Assembly: GCA_008931825.1 (NCBI GenBank)
Contig: QXVZ01010064.1
Span: forward strand, 1 to 28,207
Length of the DNA: 28,207 bases
Source of the DNA: Phallusia fumigata
Taxonomy: Eukaryota > Chordata > Ascidiacea > Phlebobranchia > Ascidiidae
Direction of reading: 5' to 3'
The position numbers and the translations under genes were made by a program. Below, in pieces: positions 10,952 to 22,156 of the stretch (position 1 is its first letter; each line of letters opens with the position of its first letter). The notes under the pieces are model-generated. The model worked only from the letters and a program-made list of their open reading frames with translations. It did not search any database and was not told where the DNA came from.

Positions 10952-13900
10952 ATGTTTCGAAAGAAACAACTTTTGTTCTTTGGAGGTTGTTTGTTTTTTG
11001 GTAGCATTTGGCTGATGATTAGTCAATTAGAAACTCCTGTACCAGACCAGATTATCAAAGCAGATAAAAGCCATTTGATCAATGATAAACTCAAAGTAAT
11101 GGAGAAGGACTTGGAAACAAACAAAAAACTTATGAATGAAGTAATGTTGTGAATTGATAAACTATAACCTAATTTATTGGCAATGCTGCTTTAAAGTGCC
11201 GTACACTATGTTTAAAATGCAAAATATTATTTACTTTCAGATTCAAAGTGAAGTTTCAGATTTTTTAAAGAATGGAAATGTCCACGATCCTGATCAGCGG
11301 AAAAACCTTGAAAATGTTTTGCGAATAACTGAAAGAAAATCTGTTGTACCAGTGAAACCATCAATGTATAAACATAGTTTTTATCTTCTGGTTTGGTAAT
11401 TTTGACAACACAATGTATTTATAGAATTAACAGCACTGGACCGAATGATGTTTGTTTAAATGTTCCTTACAAAGTTGCCAGCTCAGATGTTAACATGATT
11501 GAAGTTTACGAACAACTTCCATTTGACGATCGGGATGGTGGAGTCTGGAAACAAGGATTTCCAATTGAAACTTCAGATGCAGAGTGGAACGGAAAACAAC
11601 TTAAAGGTTTTTAGAATTTTACCTTTGGGAGGAAATAAGATAAAAATTGGTATATGCCCTCAACTCAAATTGTACAATGTAATTTATCCAATTTTTGTTT
11701 ATTCTGCTCCAAAATATTTCAAAACCTAATGTTTGCCGTCTTTTGTTGTTTCTAGTATTTGTTGTACCTCATTCCCACAATGACCCTGGATGGCTTAAAA
11801 CTGTGGACAAATATTTTTATGATCAAACCCAACATATCCTAAACACAGTTGTCGATTCACTTATGGAAGATTCAAACAGGTTTGCATGCTTTGTAAGATT
11901 CAAATTTTCACACAATCAAAGTAAATGATTTTCCACAATAAATTGAAATAATATTTTGTTAGTTTCTACACCAAACATGAGTTATTTCTTGCTAAATTTT
12001 CCCTTAGACGGTTTATTTGGGCTGAAATGTCATACTTGTCAATGTGGTGGGATATTGCAACTCCCCAGCGCAAGGAGAATGCAAAAAAACTTGTGAATAA
12101 TGGACAACTTGAAATAGTTACTGGTGGCTGGGTGATGAACGATGAAGCTAATACTCATTACTTTGAAATGATCGACCAAATGATTGAAGGTATGCAAAGT
12201 GTCGAGGTTTAGATGTTACACTTTTGGGGACTTTAATTATTTCTCATTGCACTATTAAACCCAAATGTTTTTAGAACAAATTAAAAACTTGCCTGCAAAC
12301 AAAACTTTGATCTTAAAAAAGGTTGCCAAACATATTTCTGTTACATGAACAGGCCATTCATGTTCAGTAAAAAACGAGTTCTGATATTTTTCAGGCAATG
12401 ATTGGTTGTATAGAACTCTGGGAGTTATACCGCGTAGTGGATGGGCCATCGACCCATTTGGCCACTCCCCAACAATGACGTATATTCTCAAGAAAATGAA
12501 GTTTGAAAACATGTTGATTCAAAGAACTCACTACGCTGTCAAGAAGCAACTAGCCAAAGAACAGTCTCTAGAATTCAGGTAAACCTTGTGCAGTGAAAAT
12601 ATCCATTGCTTTAAGAAAAGCATTGACCAGCTGTTGAAGTTTGATGAAAGATATTTTTAACCAAATTTTGATCAAAAACTTTTAACGTAATATGTTTCCA
12701 TTTATTCAGATGGCGTCAAGCTTGGGATGGCGATTCATGCACAGATATAACTTGCCACATGATGCCATTCTACTCATACGATGTCCCTCACACATGTGGA
12801 CCTGACCCCAAGATTTGCTGCCAGGTAAAACTCACACTAGGCTTGTTGTGTATCATGTTGGTATATAAACAGGAAGTTCTTCACAACATCCATCATACTT
12901 CAGTTCTGTGTTATTGTTTATCCTTTCATCTAGAAAAAAAGTTGTCCATTTTTGTACCAACTGTGTTTGTGTTTTAACAAAACTTTTTTATGAGGGTATT
13001 TAGTTCACCTGCTTATTCTAATCTTACACTTTTTCTGGTTTCAGTTTGACTTTGCGAGATTGCCGGGATTTAAATTAACTTGTCCCTGGCGAGTCCCTCC
13101 AGTGGCCATTACCGATTCAAATGTTGAGACAAGGTCCAAGATGCTTCTCGACCAATATCGCAAGAAGTCAAAGTTGTTTAAAACGAATACATTGCTTGTA
13201 ATACTTGGTGATGACTTCAGATACACTCAGGTTTGTAACAAAGTTTTCTGTTTGTCAATTTTACTTTGATTAAAATTGTTTTGCTGCCACCATTGGCCAT
13301 TTTTTGTGAAGCCTGTTTTATCTGTGGAAATAATTTCTTTGTAGGTTTTATTGCATTATTGCTACATTTTTGTTCCTCACAGAAAGCTGAAGCAGACGCC
13401 CAATACAACAATTACAACAAAATCTTTTCCTACGTAAATTCTCACCCAGAACTGAACGCAAAATTGCAATTCGGAACTTTGTCTGAATATTTTGATGCGA
13501 TGAAAACTGAGATCGGTGGAGAACAGAAGTAAGTTTGAACAACTTTACTTGGGATAAAAGATAAAATCGTGGCAGAACACAGTAAGCTTGATGAGAACAG
13601 AAACAGTAATATGTCGTAAATTTATGAAGGTTCTATCAGCAAATGTATTTCCGCCTACTAGCATTTTGACATCATATTTTGGTCGTCTTTTTCAGAGTAA
13701 ATTGAAGTGCTAGGTAGAACACATCAGGACGAAAAGTGAATTGTTGTTGTAGCATGAAAACAAATTTTTATGGTCTTGTTACCACACATAGGTGAAAAGA
13801 AACAAAAAACTGAAATTTAGTTAAAGTTGTGTCAATACTTCTGTCACCACAAATTAAAATAACAGGAAAAAGCAGAAGTTTGTTTTCATGTGTTAAAACT

Positions 13901-16900
13901 TATGTTTTTTATCGCAGCCTTCCAGCACTTACAGNTACTAGCATTTTGACATCATATTTTGGTCGTCATTTTCCGAGTAAATCAAAGTGCCAAATAGAAT
14001 ACATCAGGACGAAAAGCGAATTGTTGTATAGCAAGAAAACAAATTTTTATGGTCTTATTACCACACATAGATGAACAGAGAAAAAACTGTAATTTAGTTA
14101 AACTTCTGTCAATACTTCTGTCACCACAAATTAAAATGACAGGAAAAAGCAGAAGTTTGTTTTCATGTGTTAAAACTTCTGTTTTTTATCGCAGCCTTCC
14201 AGCACTTACAGGAGATTTCTTCACTTATGCCGACCGAGAAGATCATTATTGGAGTGGATATTACACATCGAGACCTTTTCACAAAATGCAGGTAAGCTCT
14301 GAAATCAGAAATTTACACAAAACTATAAAGACAGTAAAGTTGAGTTACCAATTGCACAAAGATTTCCATCAAAAGCAAGAAACAACAAAAATGTCTATAC
14401 AAGAAGAAGATTGCATGCAATGCAAATTATCAACATGAAAATTATCTTCTAGTTAAGGACAAATTATATCTATGTTGTTTCTTAAATTTTATCAAGTACT
14501 ACTTTTTTCCAGGATCGAGTTCTAGCATCTCACTTGAGGGCAGCAGAGATCATATTCTCTTTGGCACTTCCAGTGGCCAAAAAGTCTGGTATCAATTTTG
14601 CCCCGTCACTTTATCCGTGAGTCAAACTAAATTACCTTACATTGACACAAATTAACTAAACTCTTCCCACAGACTTCTAACCCACGCTCGTCGAAACCTT
14701 GGTTTGTTTCAACATCATGACGGAATCACAGGAACGGCAAAAGACATGGTGGTTGTCGATTATGGAACAAGACTCATGAGGAGTTTGATGGATTGCAAAA
14801 AGGTAAGCAAAGTATTTAATAGTTAAGAACTTTTGGGTTTGCAGGAATTGTCACTTAAATTTTGCTAAAAACAAGTGTCAGTTAAAATTTAACCAGTTGC
14901 TCATTAAAGCCTTGTGTAAAAAACATGGCTTTAATGGACCCTAGTTAATTTAGATCATTACAAGTTACATTTTGCCAAATTAGACGTGCTTTTGTAATTC
15001 TTAGGTGATAGCAAAAAGTGCAGAAATTCTGTTGCTGCAAGATATTTCAAAATACGATGAAAGCTTCAACTTGTTTGACTTCGATGAAGTTTACAATCAA
15101 CAAAACTCTCCACCGAACCCAAATGTTTTGGATGTGCCTGATGCTGCATCAGGAAAGTTCGTGTCGGCAATTCTATACAACTCACTCGCATATGAAAGAT
15201 CTGGTGAGTTAACAAGCGGTTGCATTGTTGAAGTTGGTTTGTTCTTTGTTGTAATCTGACTTCTTCATAGTTTGTTTAAAAGTTTGTGGTTTTAGACACA
15301 AATATAGAGTTTCGAATAGGCTGAATGAAAAGAAACAACCTGGTACTTGTGTGTTAAACATTTACATTGTTTAATACTGTTGTCATCATCTGGACAACAA
15401 AATTGTTTAAAGTAATGTTGTAAAACTTGAGATGATACTTGCTTAAAAAGCTCACATTGGTGTTTGTTTAAGATTGTGCCTGCCCCATGTGTCTGGACAA
15501 TCTCATGTTTTATTCTCTACTTAACTGACTTCTTTACATTTCCAGGTGTGGTTCGACTGATGGTTTCATCACCTAACGTGGAAGTGACATCATCAAATGG
15601 TGATGTCATACCTTCTCAGACAAGTATTGTATGGTCATCGATGTCAAATCCGGTCCCAAATCAATTTGAACTATATTTCAATGCTGTTATTCCACCTCTG
15701 ACTCTCACCACATACCACATAAGGTGAATTATCTGCAACAATTGTCAATGCAAAGATACTTTATCATACCAATGTATATGTGCAGTTTGTTTTTGCCGGT
15801 AAATTAATTATTTGTAATTTTTTTTCACATGTACAGAACTGCATCTGACTCCGCCCACAACACACCCTCTTCAGTGGAAATATTCAACCAACCAGGAAGT
15901 GAGGTTAAGTCACATGATATCTTCACTATCAAGTCAGGCTCAACAGGGGACATTCATTTGGACAACGGACATATAATTGCAAGCGTTTCATCACAAAGTG
16001 GATATTTAAAATCTGTCACCAACAAACAGAACGGAATCAAAACAAAAGTAAGAAAATTTCAAATAAGGTCAATACGTGCAATTAAAATGCACTTTCTGTT
16101 TTCCTTTTACTTTAAAAACTCCCAAGATTATGCAAACAAGCATTTTCAAGCTGATTTCATGCAAACACCTTTCTATGTTTCACACATTGTTTACAGCTAT
16201 TTTCAACCCAATCACAGGGATTTCAAACCCTGCACCCAAACTTTAAAACTTCAAATCAAGTTTTGGACCCCTAAATTATATTTGCACCCTCTCACCCCAT
16301 CACCAAACTAGTCCTGATCTTCGCTGATTTCCAGGCTTCCATGGAGTTTGTCACTTACACATCGAGGATGTCGAAAGATAAAAGTGGAGCTTACCTCTTT
16401 CTGCCAGCTGGGGATGCCACGCCCCATGTGTCAGCTGATCACCGCCCACTTATACGTCACATCAGCGGACCAATCATGTCGGAGGTTCAAGTTTTACTGC
16501 CTAACGTCATGCACAGGTGGGTGATAGTTGTATGATTTTGTAGAACCAACATATTGAGCAAGGTTGCGCACATTGTGGGTTTGTTCGATTGTGACTAGCA
16601 AGATTTGTTCAGAGTGCACCTAGAAAGGATACGCTTTCTTTTAAACAGACTGAAAAACTTGTTGTCTAATTTTGTTTGGACCCAGGTCCATATGGTAAAA
16701 CCAGGGAAGATGGGGGTGCAGAACCCCCCCCCTGTCCTTTAGGGTCTGCCCCTGTTTTGACATGCAAGATCTTAAGTTTCCAATTACGTTGATGAATGTT
16801 TTGATAGAAGTCAATTCATGTTAGATGTGTAACAATGTAACGATTGTTATCTAACAAAGGTTGATTGTTTATGCTGGAGATGGGAGGGGGCCACAACATC

Positions 16901-17913
16901 TTGGTGTACACGTCATCAATTCGGTTGACGTCAGATCCGGTTATGACAACAAGGAGATAGCGATGCGTGTGACATCAGATATTACATCAGAGTCGCGGTT
17001 CTACACTGATTTGAATGGATTCCAAACCCAGTCGCGGACAACTTACAGCAAATTGCCCAAGCAGGCAAACTTCTATCCAATGCCTGCCATGGCTTTCATA
17101 CAAGATGGAAAGAAAAGGTAAATTTTAATCAGGGATCTTCTTAACATCAACTGAACCATCCATGTTACCACTTGTAAGCCAACTGGAGAACAAAGCAAAT
17201 TTTTTTTTCAGTTTTGACAAGGGTTTTGCCCAGTAAAAGTTATATCGATACAATGTGTTTAACAATCTCTGCTGCCACCTTGCAGATTGTCGATTCTCAC
17301 TGGACAGCCGCTGGGTGTCGCATCGCTGCGGTCAGGTCAACTCGAAGTTATAATGGATCGTCGATTGATGCAGGATGACAATAGAGGATTAGGACAGGGG
17401 GTTAAAGACAATGTTCCAACTCCAGAATCATTTGTGATTATGATCGAACAATGGGACAAGCATGACGTCGCAAAGAACGACGCGAAACTGAGTTATCCAT
17501 CATTGGCTGCTCACATGTTGTCATGGCAACTACTGCATCCTGTGCGATCCATGTTATCATCTGACGTCAGCAACTTGCGTCCAACGCATGTGCCACTGAC
17601 GTCACTACCCTGTGACGTGTTCCTTCTCAACCTTCGTACTATGCATGACGTCACACGGCCTTTGCCCTCCGATGAAACAGCTCTCTTGCTCCACCGTGTG
17701 GGATACGAGTGCGATTTGGATTCGGGAAAATATTTTCAGGCAAAATGCGTCTCACCACGTGACAATAATCTCACAATGTCGTCATTGTTTAAGTCACAGA
17801 ACGTTTGTGAAACGTCACTGTCCCTGCAACATCACTGCAGATCCGTCACAATGGAGGAAAACCTCAACTTAAAAACAATGGAAATTAAAGCTTACAAACT
17901 CAAAATGACGTAA
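10952..17913 (+). CDS. MAN2A: Golgi alpha-mannosidase II (GH38), complete 18-exon gene
   Basis: Exons: 10952-11140, 11241-11365, 11425-11606, 11756-11879, 12008-12189, 12395-12578, 12710-12824, 13045-13230, 13383-13528, 14195-14291, 14513-14616, 14673-14802, 15005-15203, 15546-15723, 15837-16047, 16335-16516, 16860-17117, 17286-17913. They total 3420 nt, 1139 residues, close to the ~1,144 of vertebrate MAN2A1. It is a type II Golgi protein: short basic tail, membrane anchor (about residues 7-25), stem, then the GH38 domain. Catalytic and zinc-site motifs known from Drosophila mannosidase II are intact: HSHNDPGW (H173, D175), [10 protein letters not shown] (nucleophile D287), GDDFRY (D423/D424) and QHHDGITGT (H559/H560). 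The enzyme removes two mannoses from GlcNAcMan5GlcNAc2, opening the way to complex N-glycans. It is clearly MAN2A rather than lysosomal MAN2B; I cannot say whether it is closer to A1 or A2. Confidence 0.96.
13656..14211. repeat. Diverged tandem duplication in MAN2A intron 9 around N13935
   Basis: Bases 13656-13934 and 13936-14211 are the same segment with several substitutions and small indels, joined by an N. The left copy ends after the first 17 nt of exon 10 (13918-13934); the right copy leads into the full exon at 14195. The divergence suggests two alleles placed in tandem. Confidence 0.92.
16683..16765. repeat. Possible degraded repeat fragment in MAN2A intron 16
   Basis: A GC-rich island in an AT-rich intron contains the inverted pair GGGGGTGCAGAACCCCC, then a run of nine C and CCTTTAGGGTCTGCCCC. 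A related GGGTTGCAGAACCCC occurs at 20780-20794. Base content and palindromy suggest a small transposon relic; the family is not identified. Confidence 0.3.
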
Positions 17914-18506
17914 TATAAAACTGATGGTGACGTCACATAGGTTGATTTGAACCACTAGGTGTCGCATTTGGTGAGAATTAATTGCACTTCTAGAGAAAAC
18001 ACAGTTATATTGCCAGTAACATTCCCAGCTGTAGAGAGCAATGGTTGAATTTGTCTAAATACTACAGCAAAAATTTTATTCATTCGTGGTTGAAACTTAT
18101 CTTGTTTTGAAATTATTTTGTGAGTTTTTTTGCAGATTTTCTTCCTCAACTACTTTCCTCACAGAAAACTCCCATATTCTGATGCTGATACCGCAATACT
18201 GTTGTTGAACATAATATATTTGTGCCAAGTGCTTTTGGCTCGTTTTGTTCGTTATAAATACAAGGGGTTTGTAATTCCCGAATATTTCCGAGATTTTTCT
18301 CCCCAAAACTGTTTTTTTGCAACCTGAATTTTGCCTAGCAATCAATTTTACAGCTGACTTTGAACAAAAACTTCTCTTCCGTGCGTTACTTCCCTGTTAC
18401 CTGAAGCATACCGCTAAACACGAAAAAGAAGTTTTGATAACATTTCCTGCCCAATCACATCAATCTGATTTCTTTTCCATGCTGACAAGCTTAGAGATTC
18501 AAGTTT
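17914..18506 (+). other. 3' flank of MAN2A, no gene seen
   Basis: It begins with the probable 3'UTR, including a CRE palindrome at 17928-17935 just after the stop. The remainder is AT-rich with short unrelated open frames. No clear AATAAA signal close to the stop was found. Confidence 0.5.
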
Positions 18507-19281
18507 TTTTTTGTATTGACGTCAAAAGGAAAAAACAATCTTCAATGCTGACCTAAAAATCGTCATAATTAAACTTTGTACAATGAAGGGTGAGAATTAT
18601 CCAATGACCGAAAACCGCGACCTCGTATAAGTCCAAACGCGTCGAAATGTTTGAAGGTTTTTAAGTAAAGTTATCGAAACAACTTTACAAAAAAATGGCG
18701 ACTACACAAATGTCATTTAATCTCGTTTACAAAGTCGAAGCAAATTGCGTCAAACCAAATAAAAACCGACATGTGAAGTCACAACAAAATCTTTTCACCA
18801 AACTCCGCAGCATGTTCTCGGGTACATTTCCTTTTCCATATCTCTCAATATTTGACCCAGCGCGCATCCATTGCACCACGTCACTNTTTTTTGTATTGAC
18901 GTCAAAAGGAAAAAACAATCTTCGATGCTGACCTAAAAATCGCCATAATTAAACTTTGTACAATGAAGGGTGAGAATTATCCAATGACCGAAAACCGCGA
19001 CGTCGTGTAATTTCAATCCGACGAAATGTTTGAAGGTTTTTAAGTAAAGTTATCGAAACAACTTTACGAAAAAATGGCAACTACACAAATGTCATTTAAT
19101 CTCGTTTACAAAGTCGATGCAAATTGCGTCAAACCAAATAAAAACCGACATGTGAAGTCACAAAATCGTTTCGTTTATTGAACAATCTTTTCACCAAACT
19201 CCGCAGCATGTTCTCGGGTACATTTCCTTTTCCATATCTCTCAATATTTGACCCAGCGCGCATCCATTGCACCACGTCACT
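18507..19281. repeat. Diverged tandem duplication around N18886
   Basis: Bases 18507-18885 and 18887-19281 are two versions of one segment. They differ by scattered substitutions and by an indel of about 17 bp near 18780 and 19165. The pattern fits two haplotypes laid end to end. Confidence 0.9.
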
Positions 19282-19340
19282 ACGCACATGTCATCCAATA
19301 TATTCCCCTGCAAGTCAAGATATTTTTTCTTAATCCACTA
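18695..19340 (+). other. Possible small coding segment in duplicated DNA (unresolved)
   Basis: In the left copy an ATG at 18695 opens a frame beginning MATTQMSFNLVYK that runs to the N. Continued through the matching part of the right copy it would end near 19340, about 80 codons. The same frame in the right copy (ATG 19074) stops at 19181 because of the indel. I recognise no domain. It may be a species-specific gene with one disrupted allele, or not coding. Confidence 0.2.
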
Positions 19341-19405
19341 AAGTATTTCACAAACAAACTCACCCTAATTTTATGTTTCAAACGATATTTTGTCCGGAGC
19401 GCCAC

Positions 19406-19459
19406 TTGTCCGGACAAACACGCTCCCGAGCATCCGCTTTCATCCAGTTTCCTAGCAAC
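19406..19459. promoter_or_regulatory. Palindrome TTGTCCGGACAA and an X-box-like site
   Basis: The 12-bp perfect palindrome at 19406-19417 is preceded by a second TTGTCCGGA at 19390-19398. GTTTCCTAGCAAC at 19447-19459 differs from the RFX X-box consensus at one position. An ATG at 19467 follows. The arrangement looks like a small promoter, but no clear gene is attached. Confidence 0.3.
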
Positions 19460-19495
19460 AGCGCAATGAAGACAAAGGCCGCAGTAGATCGTGTN

Positions 19496-20183
19496 CCTAA
19501 ACCTAACAATATGAAAGAGTATGCCTTCAACCAGAATAAAAAACATGACGTCACATGACCGAAATCCTGTAATTGTGACGTCACACAATACCTTACTCGA
19601 GAACATTGTCGAGAGGCCAAATTTCAAGACTGAAATGCCACTAACAGTGCAACATCGCCTTTCCTTGCTGAAGAGATCTTCAATAACTTTTATCAACAAC
19701 ATTTCTGTCATTATCACGACTTCCATTCTAGTAAATGCAGGGTCGTGCTCTGACATGGGGAATTCGTGACCGGCCCTATGGTAACGATGTCGGTACCAAC
19801 CGGTTTCAGCTTAACAGATGACAGTAGACCTTGNCCTAAACCTAACTATGAAAGAGTATGCTTTCAACCAGAATAAAAAACATGACGTCACATGACCGAA
19901 ATGCTGTAATTGTGATGTCACACAATACCTTACTCGAGAACATTGTCGAGAGGCCAAATTTCAAAACTGAAATGCCACTAACAGTGCAACATCGACTGTC
20001 CTTGCTGAAGAGATCTTCAATAACTTTTATCAACAACATTTCTTCCTGTCATTATCACGACTTCCATTCTAGTAAATGCAAAGTCGTGCTCAAAACACAT
20101 CTGACATATAGAGTTCGTGACCGGCACTATAGTAACGATGTCGGTACCAACTGGTTTCAGCTTAACAGATGACAGTAGACCTT
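19496..20183. repeat. Diverged tandem duplication around N19834
   Basis: Bases 19496-19833 and 19835-20183 are two versions of one segment, with substitutions and indels of 2 and 4 bp plus a longer insertion in the right copy near 20094. Another N lies at 19495. The locus seems to be built from three poorly joined contigs. Confidence 0.9.
19882..20043 (+). CDS. Possible coding segment of an unknown protein (second copy 19545-19706)
   Basis: A 54-codon frame beginning MTSHDRN and ending SSITFINNIS is open in both copies. In the part from NTLLENIVERPNF onward the copies differ at only three codons, all silent (AAG/AAA, CGC/CGA, CTT/CTG), which suggests selection on protein. Earlier codons differ at Pro/Ala and Thr/Met. 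After FINNIS a 4-bp indel breaks the shared frame, so an exon may end there. No family is recognised. The region just downstream also has a 48-residue open segment. Confidence 0.3.
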
Positions 20184-20223
20184 GTTATCTTTCAAACATT
20201 GACAGCCTGTTGACTCGACAGTA

Positions 20224-20370
20224 ATGAGAAGGAATCTTTTGTCAACATCACCCAATAATAAACTGCTACCAATTGTTGCGAATCACAAACATGCCAAGCG
20301 ATGTTTGCAGAAATTCAAGTCATGTGACTCACGTGATTCGTCACAGGCCACTGCTCAAGCAAGCACGTAA
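20224..20370 (+). CDS. Possible terminal exon or small ORF, unknown protein
   Basis: An ATG-started frame of 48 residues beginning MRRNLLSTSPNNK and ending TAQAST. The frame is open back to an acceptor-like TTGACAG at 20199-20205, so it could be a last exon of the unresolved gene to its left. Its composition is basic and Ser/Lys-rich. There is no recognised homology and chance is a real alternative. Confidence 0.2.
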   Translation: MRRNLLSTSPNNKLLPIVANHKHAKRCLQKFKSCDSRDSSQATAQAST

Positions 20371-20500
20371 TAAGAAAACATGTTGAAAATATTTGTGGTA
20401 AATATATATTTGTAAAAAATGCAAAAATGTGCAAACATGGTTTTTAGCATTTTATGGTCCATAGATGCGTGTATGTAGTATCTTTGCATGATCATGAATT

Positions 20501-20520
20501 GCATGCTGGGTTTTGTAGTT
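20501..20520 (-). promoter_or_regulatory. ZNF143/Staf-type promoter motif
   Basis: On the minus strand 20519-20501 reads ACTACAAAACCCAGCATGC, which fits the ZNF143 (Staf) site and the promoter consensus ACTAYRNNNCCCR. It lies about 290 bp before the C11orf98-like start. CACGTG E-boxes at 20330-20335 and 20558-20563 flank it. In vertebrates this motif marks promoters of housekeeping genes, which fits a small basic protein. Confidence 0.6.
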
Positions 20521-20807
20521 GAGGATTGTTTCAGTTTAAGTGGTTCGGATTAAGTTTCACGTGTCACAAGTCGCACCGACGCGTCAAGTTATCTGACTGT
20601 TACGTGCATTTAACCTTAGTTTATTGCAAACTATAGTTCGAGAAAGTTACATTCGTGGTTTACAGTACTCGTTGTTTCTTCAGAGCTAGTAACCAGTAAC
20701 TAATATAGTTGTGGGCGTACTTAGTAATACCGACAACCTCTTCCTAGATATATTAACCACGTTTTGCTTGGAATAAATAGGGTTGCAGAACCCCATCTTT
20801 CAACAAC

Positions 20808-21473
20808 ATGGTTGCCACTACAATTAACAGACCTAAAAAGGTAAATATTTACCACATGTTTCTATTTCTGTCAATTCTTCGAAAAAGACAAACCAACATT
20901 TGTTCGGGGTAAAATTTTCATCTGTGTTCAGGCTCTCTACAAAAACTTTTCCAAACTCAGGAGAGTCCAGAAACAAAGAAGAAAAAAGAATCTTCCTAAA
21001 AAAGAAGGGGCGATTCCAGATGCAGAAATTGTTCCGAAGGGAGTTCTCAAAAAGCGCATGTATTCTAAACTTTGCATGCTCATAAAGTCGTGGTTTTAAA
21101 TGCAAATATTTTTTTGTTTTTTGAAGGACTTCATCGAGGGCCAACATAACTTTATCAGGAAAAAAGAAACGCAAGATTTTAAAACAGCTTCGTCGGGTTG
21201 AAACTGATAAACTTAAAATGGAAGGTGAAAAATTGTTTCAATTTTCCATTATACTACAACTTTATAATCCACCTCAATGATCTGGTTATTATAATTATTA
21301 GACTGATCAACAATAATGCAGAAAGCTTACAAGTTTTGTCCCAAGTTTCCACAAAATAATTCGGACATTTGTTTTCCAGCTTTACAAGATGATGTTTGTT
21401 TTTAGTAACTCCTTCGACCTCGAAGAAACAAAGAAAAATTAAGAAAAAGTCAAGAGAGATGGACTGCAGTTGA
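20808..21473 (+). CDS. C11orf98-like small basic protein, four exons
   Basis: Exons 20808-20840, 20932-21059, 21127-21224 and 21406-21473 sum to 327 nt, 108 residues, with exact phase agreement and GT/AG borders throughout. The start is MVATTINRPKK; residues ~54-57 are LKKR, followed by SSRANITLSGKKKRK, KLKMEV and a Lys-rich tail ending before TGA at 21471-21473. The order and wording match the human C11orf98 protein (about 123 residues), including INRP, HLKKR, ARANITLSGKK and AMEV. The human protein is poorly characterised; its lysine and arginine content suggests nuclear or nucleolar location, which is inference. The gene lies between MAN2A and the fucosyltransferase on the same strand. Confidence 0.85.
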
Positions 21474-21813
21474 AAATATGAAAATCATCCACGGGAATGA
21501 AAAGCTATTTGCCAGAGATATTGAGATCTGGTTTCTGTTAGGGGGATATTTGTATTTGGATGATATCCTGCTACTAAAAGTTCTGGTGTCAGAAATATGT
21601 TTTCTTGCATGTTGAAAAAAATCATCTTTCTTTTGTTAATTTAAATGTGATTCATTATTTATGTAAGCTTTAAACCAATGCCATGTTTAAAAAAAACAGT
21701 TTAAATCTTTGGAGGGTAAATCTTTTCCTGTTTTGCTATTTCCTTGACAAAATGTTATGATGTTGTTTGCACCTTTGTGCTAAATGTGGTGTTCCATTGT
21801 GAATTGACCATAC

Positions 21814-21819
21814 AATAAA
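21814..21819 (+). terminator. Candidate poly(A) signal for the C11orf98-like gene
   Basis: AATAAA lies about 340 nt after the stop at 21473. It is the first canonical hexamer noticed downstream, with no other gene between. Confidence 0.4.
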
Positions 21820-22010
21820 AATGCCAGAAATAAACGACATAGTTTAATGCTTACCACATTGAATAAGATCCCAGCGTTTAAAGTGGTTTTAACGTTTATA
21901 TGATGCACGATACAAGGTTCCTCGGTATATTTTGCTGTTGCAGCCTCAGCTATAACGAAGCAGGCATTATCCGACGAGCTTTACTGAAAAAGGGTTTGTT
22001 AAGGTTCAAT

Positions 22011-22156
22011 AGCGTAGCCAGCCTAAAATTTTGACGGGGGCCAAGTAACCTAACTTAATGTAAAACTTAGGGATTTTTTCCTGAAGTACCCTATTCAATG
22101 TACAACTTCAAAATTTGGGAGGGGCCATGGTCCCTTTCGACCCCTTGGCTACGCCC
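22011..22156. mobile_element. MITE-like element with GCGTAGCCA terminal inverted repeats
   Basis: GCGTAGCCA at 22012-22020 is mirrored by TGGCTACGC at 22146-22154. The ~145-bp interior has GC-rich patches (GGGGGCC, GGGGCCATGG) and a related internal pair at 22025-22043 and 22119-22137. Elements ending in this kind of sequence are common in animal genomes. It is too short to encode a transposase, and no clean target-site duplication was fixed. Confidence 0.5.

Noticed and set aside
10270..11004. 244-codon open frame upstream of MAN2A
   Set aside because: It has no ATG near its start, shows no recognised domain, crosses a strong acceptor at 10894 and overlaps MAN2A exon 1 in a different frame. 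It is probably a chance frame.
19280..19756. 158-codon minus-strand open frame
   Set aside because: It runs through the N at 19495, lies antisense to a plus-strand frame with silent-only differences, and resembles no known family.
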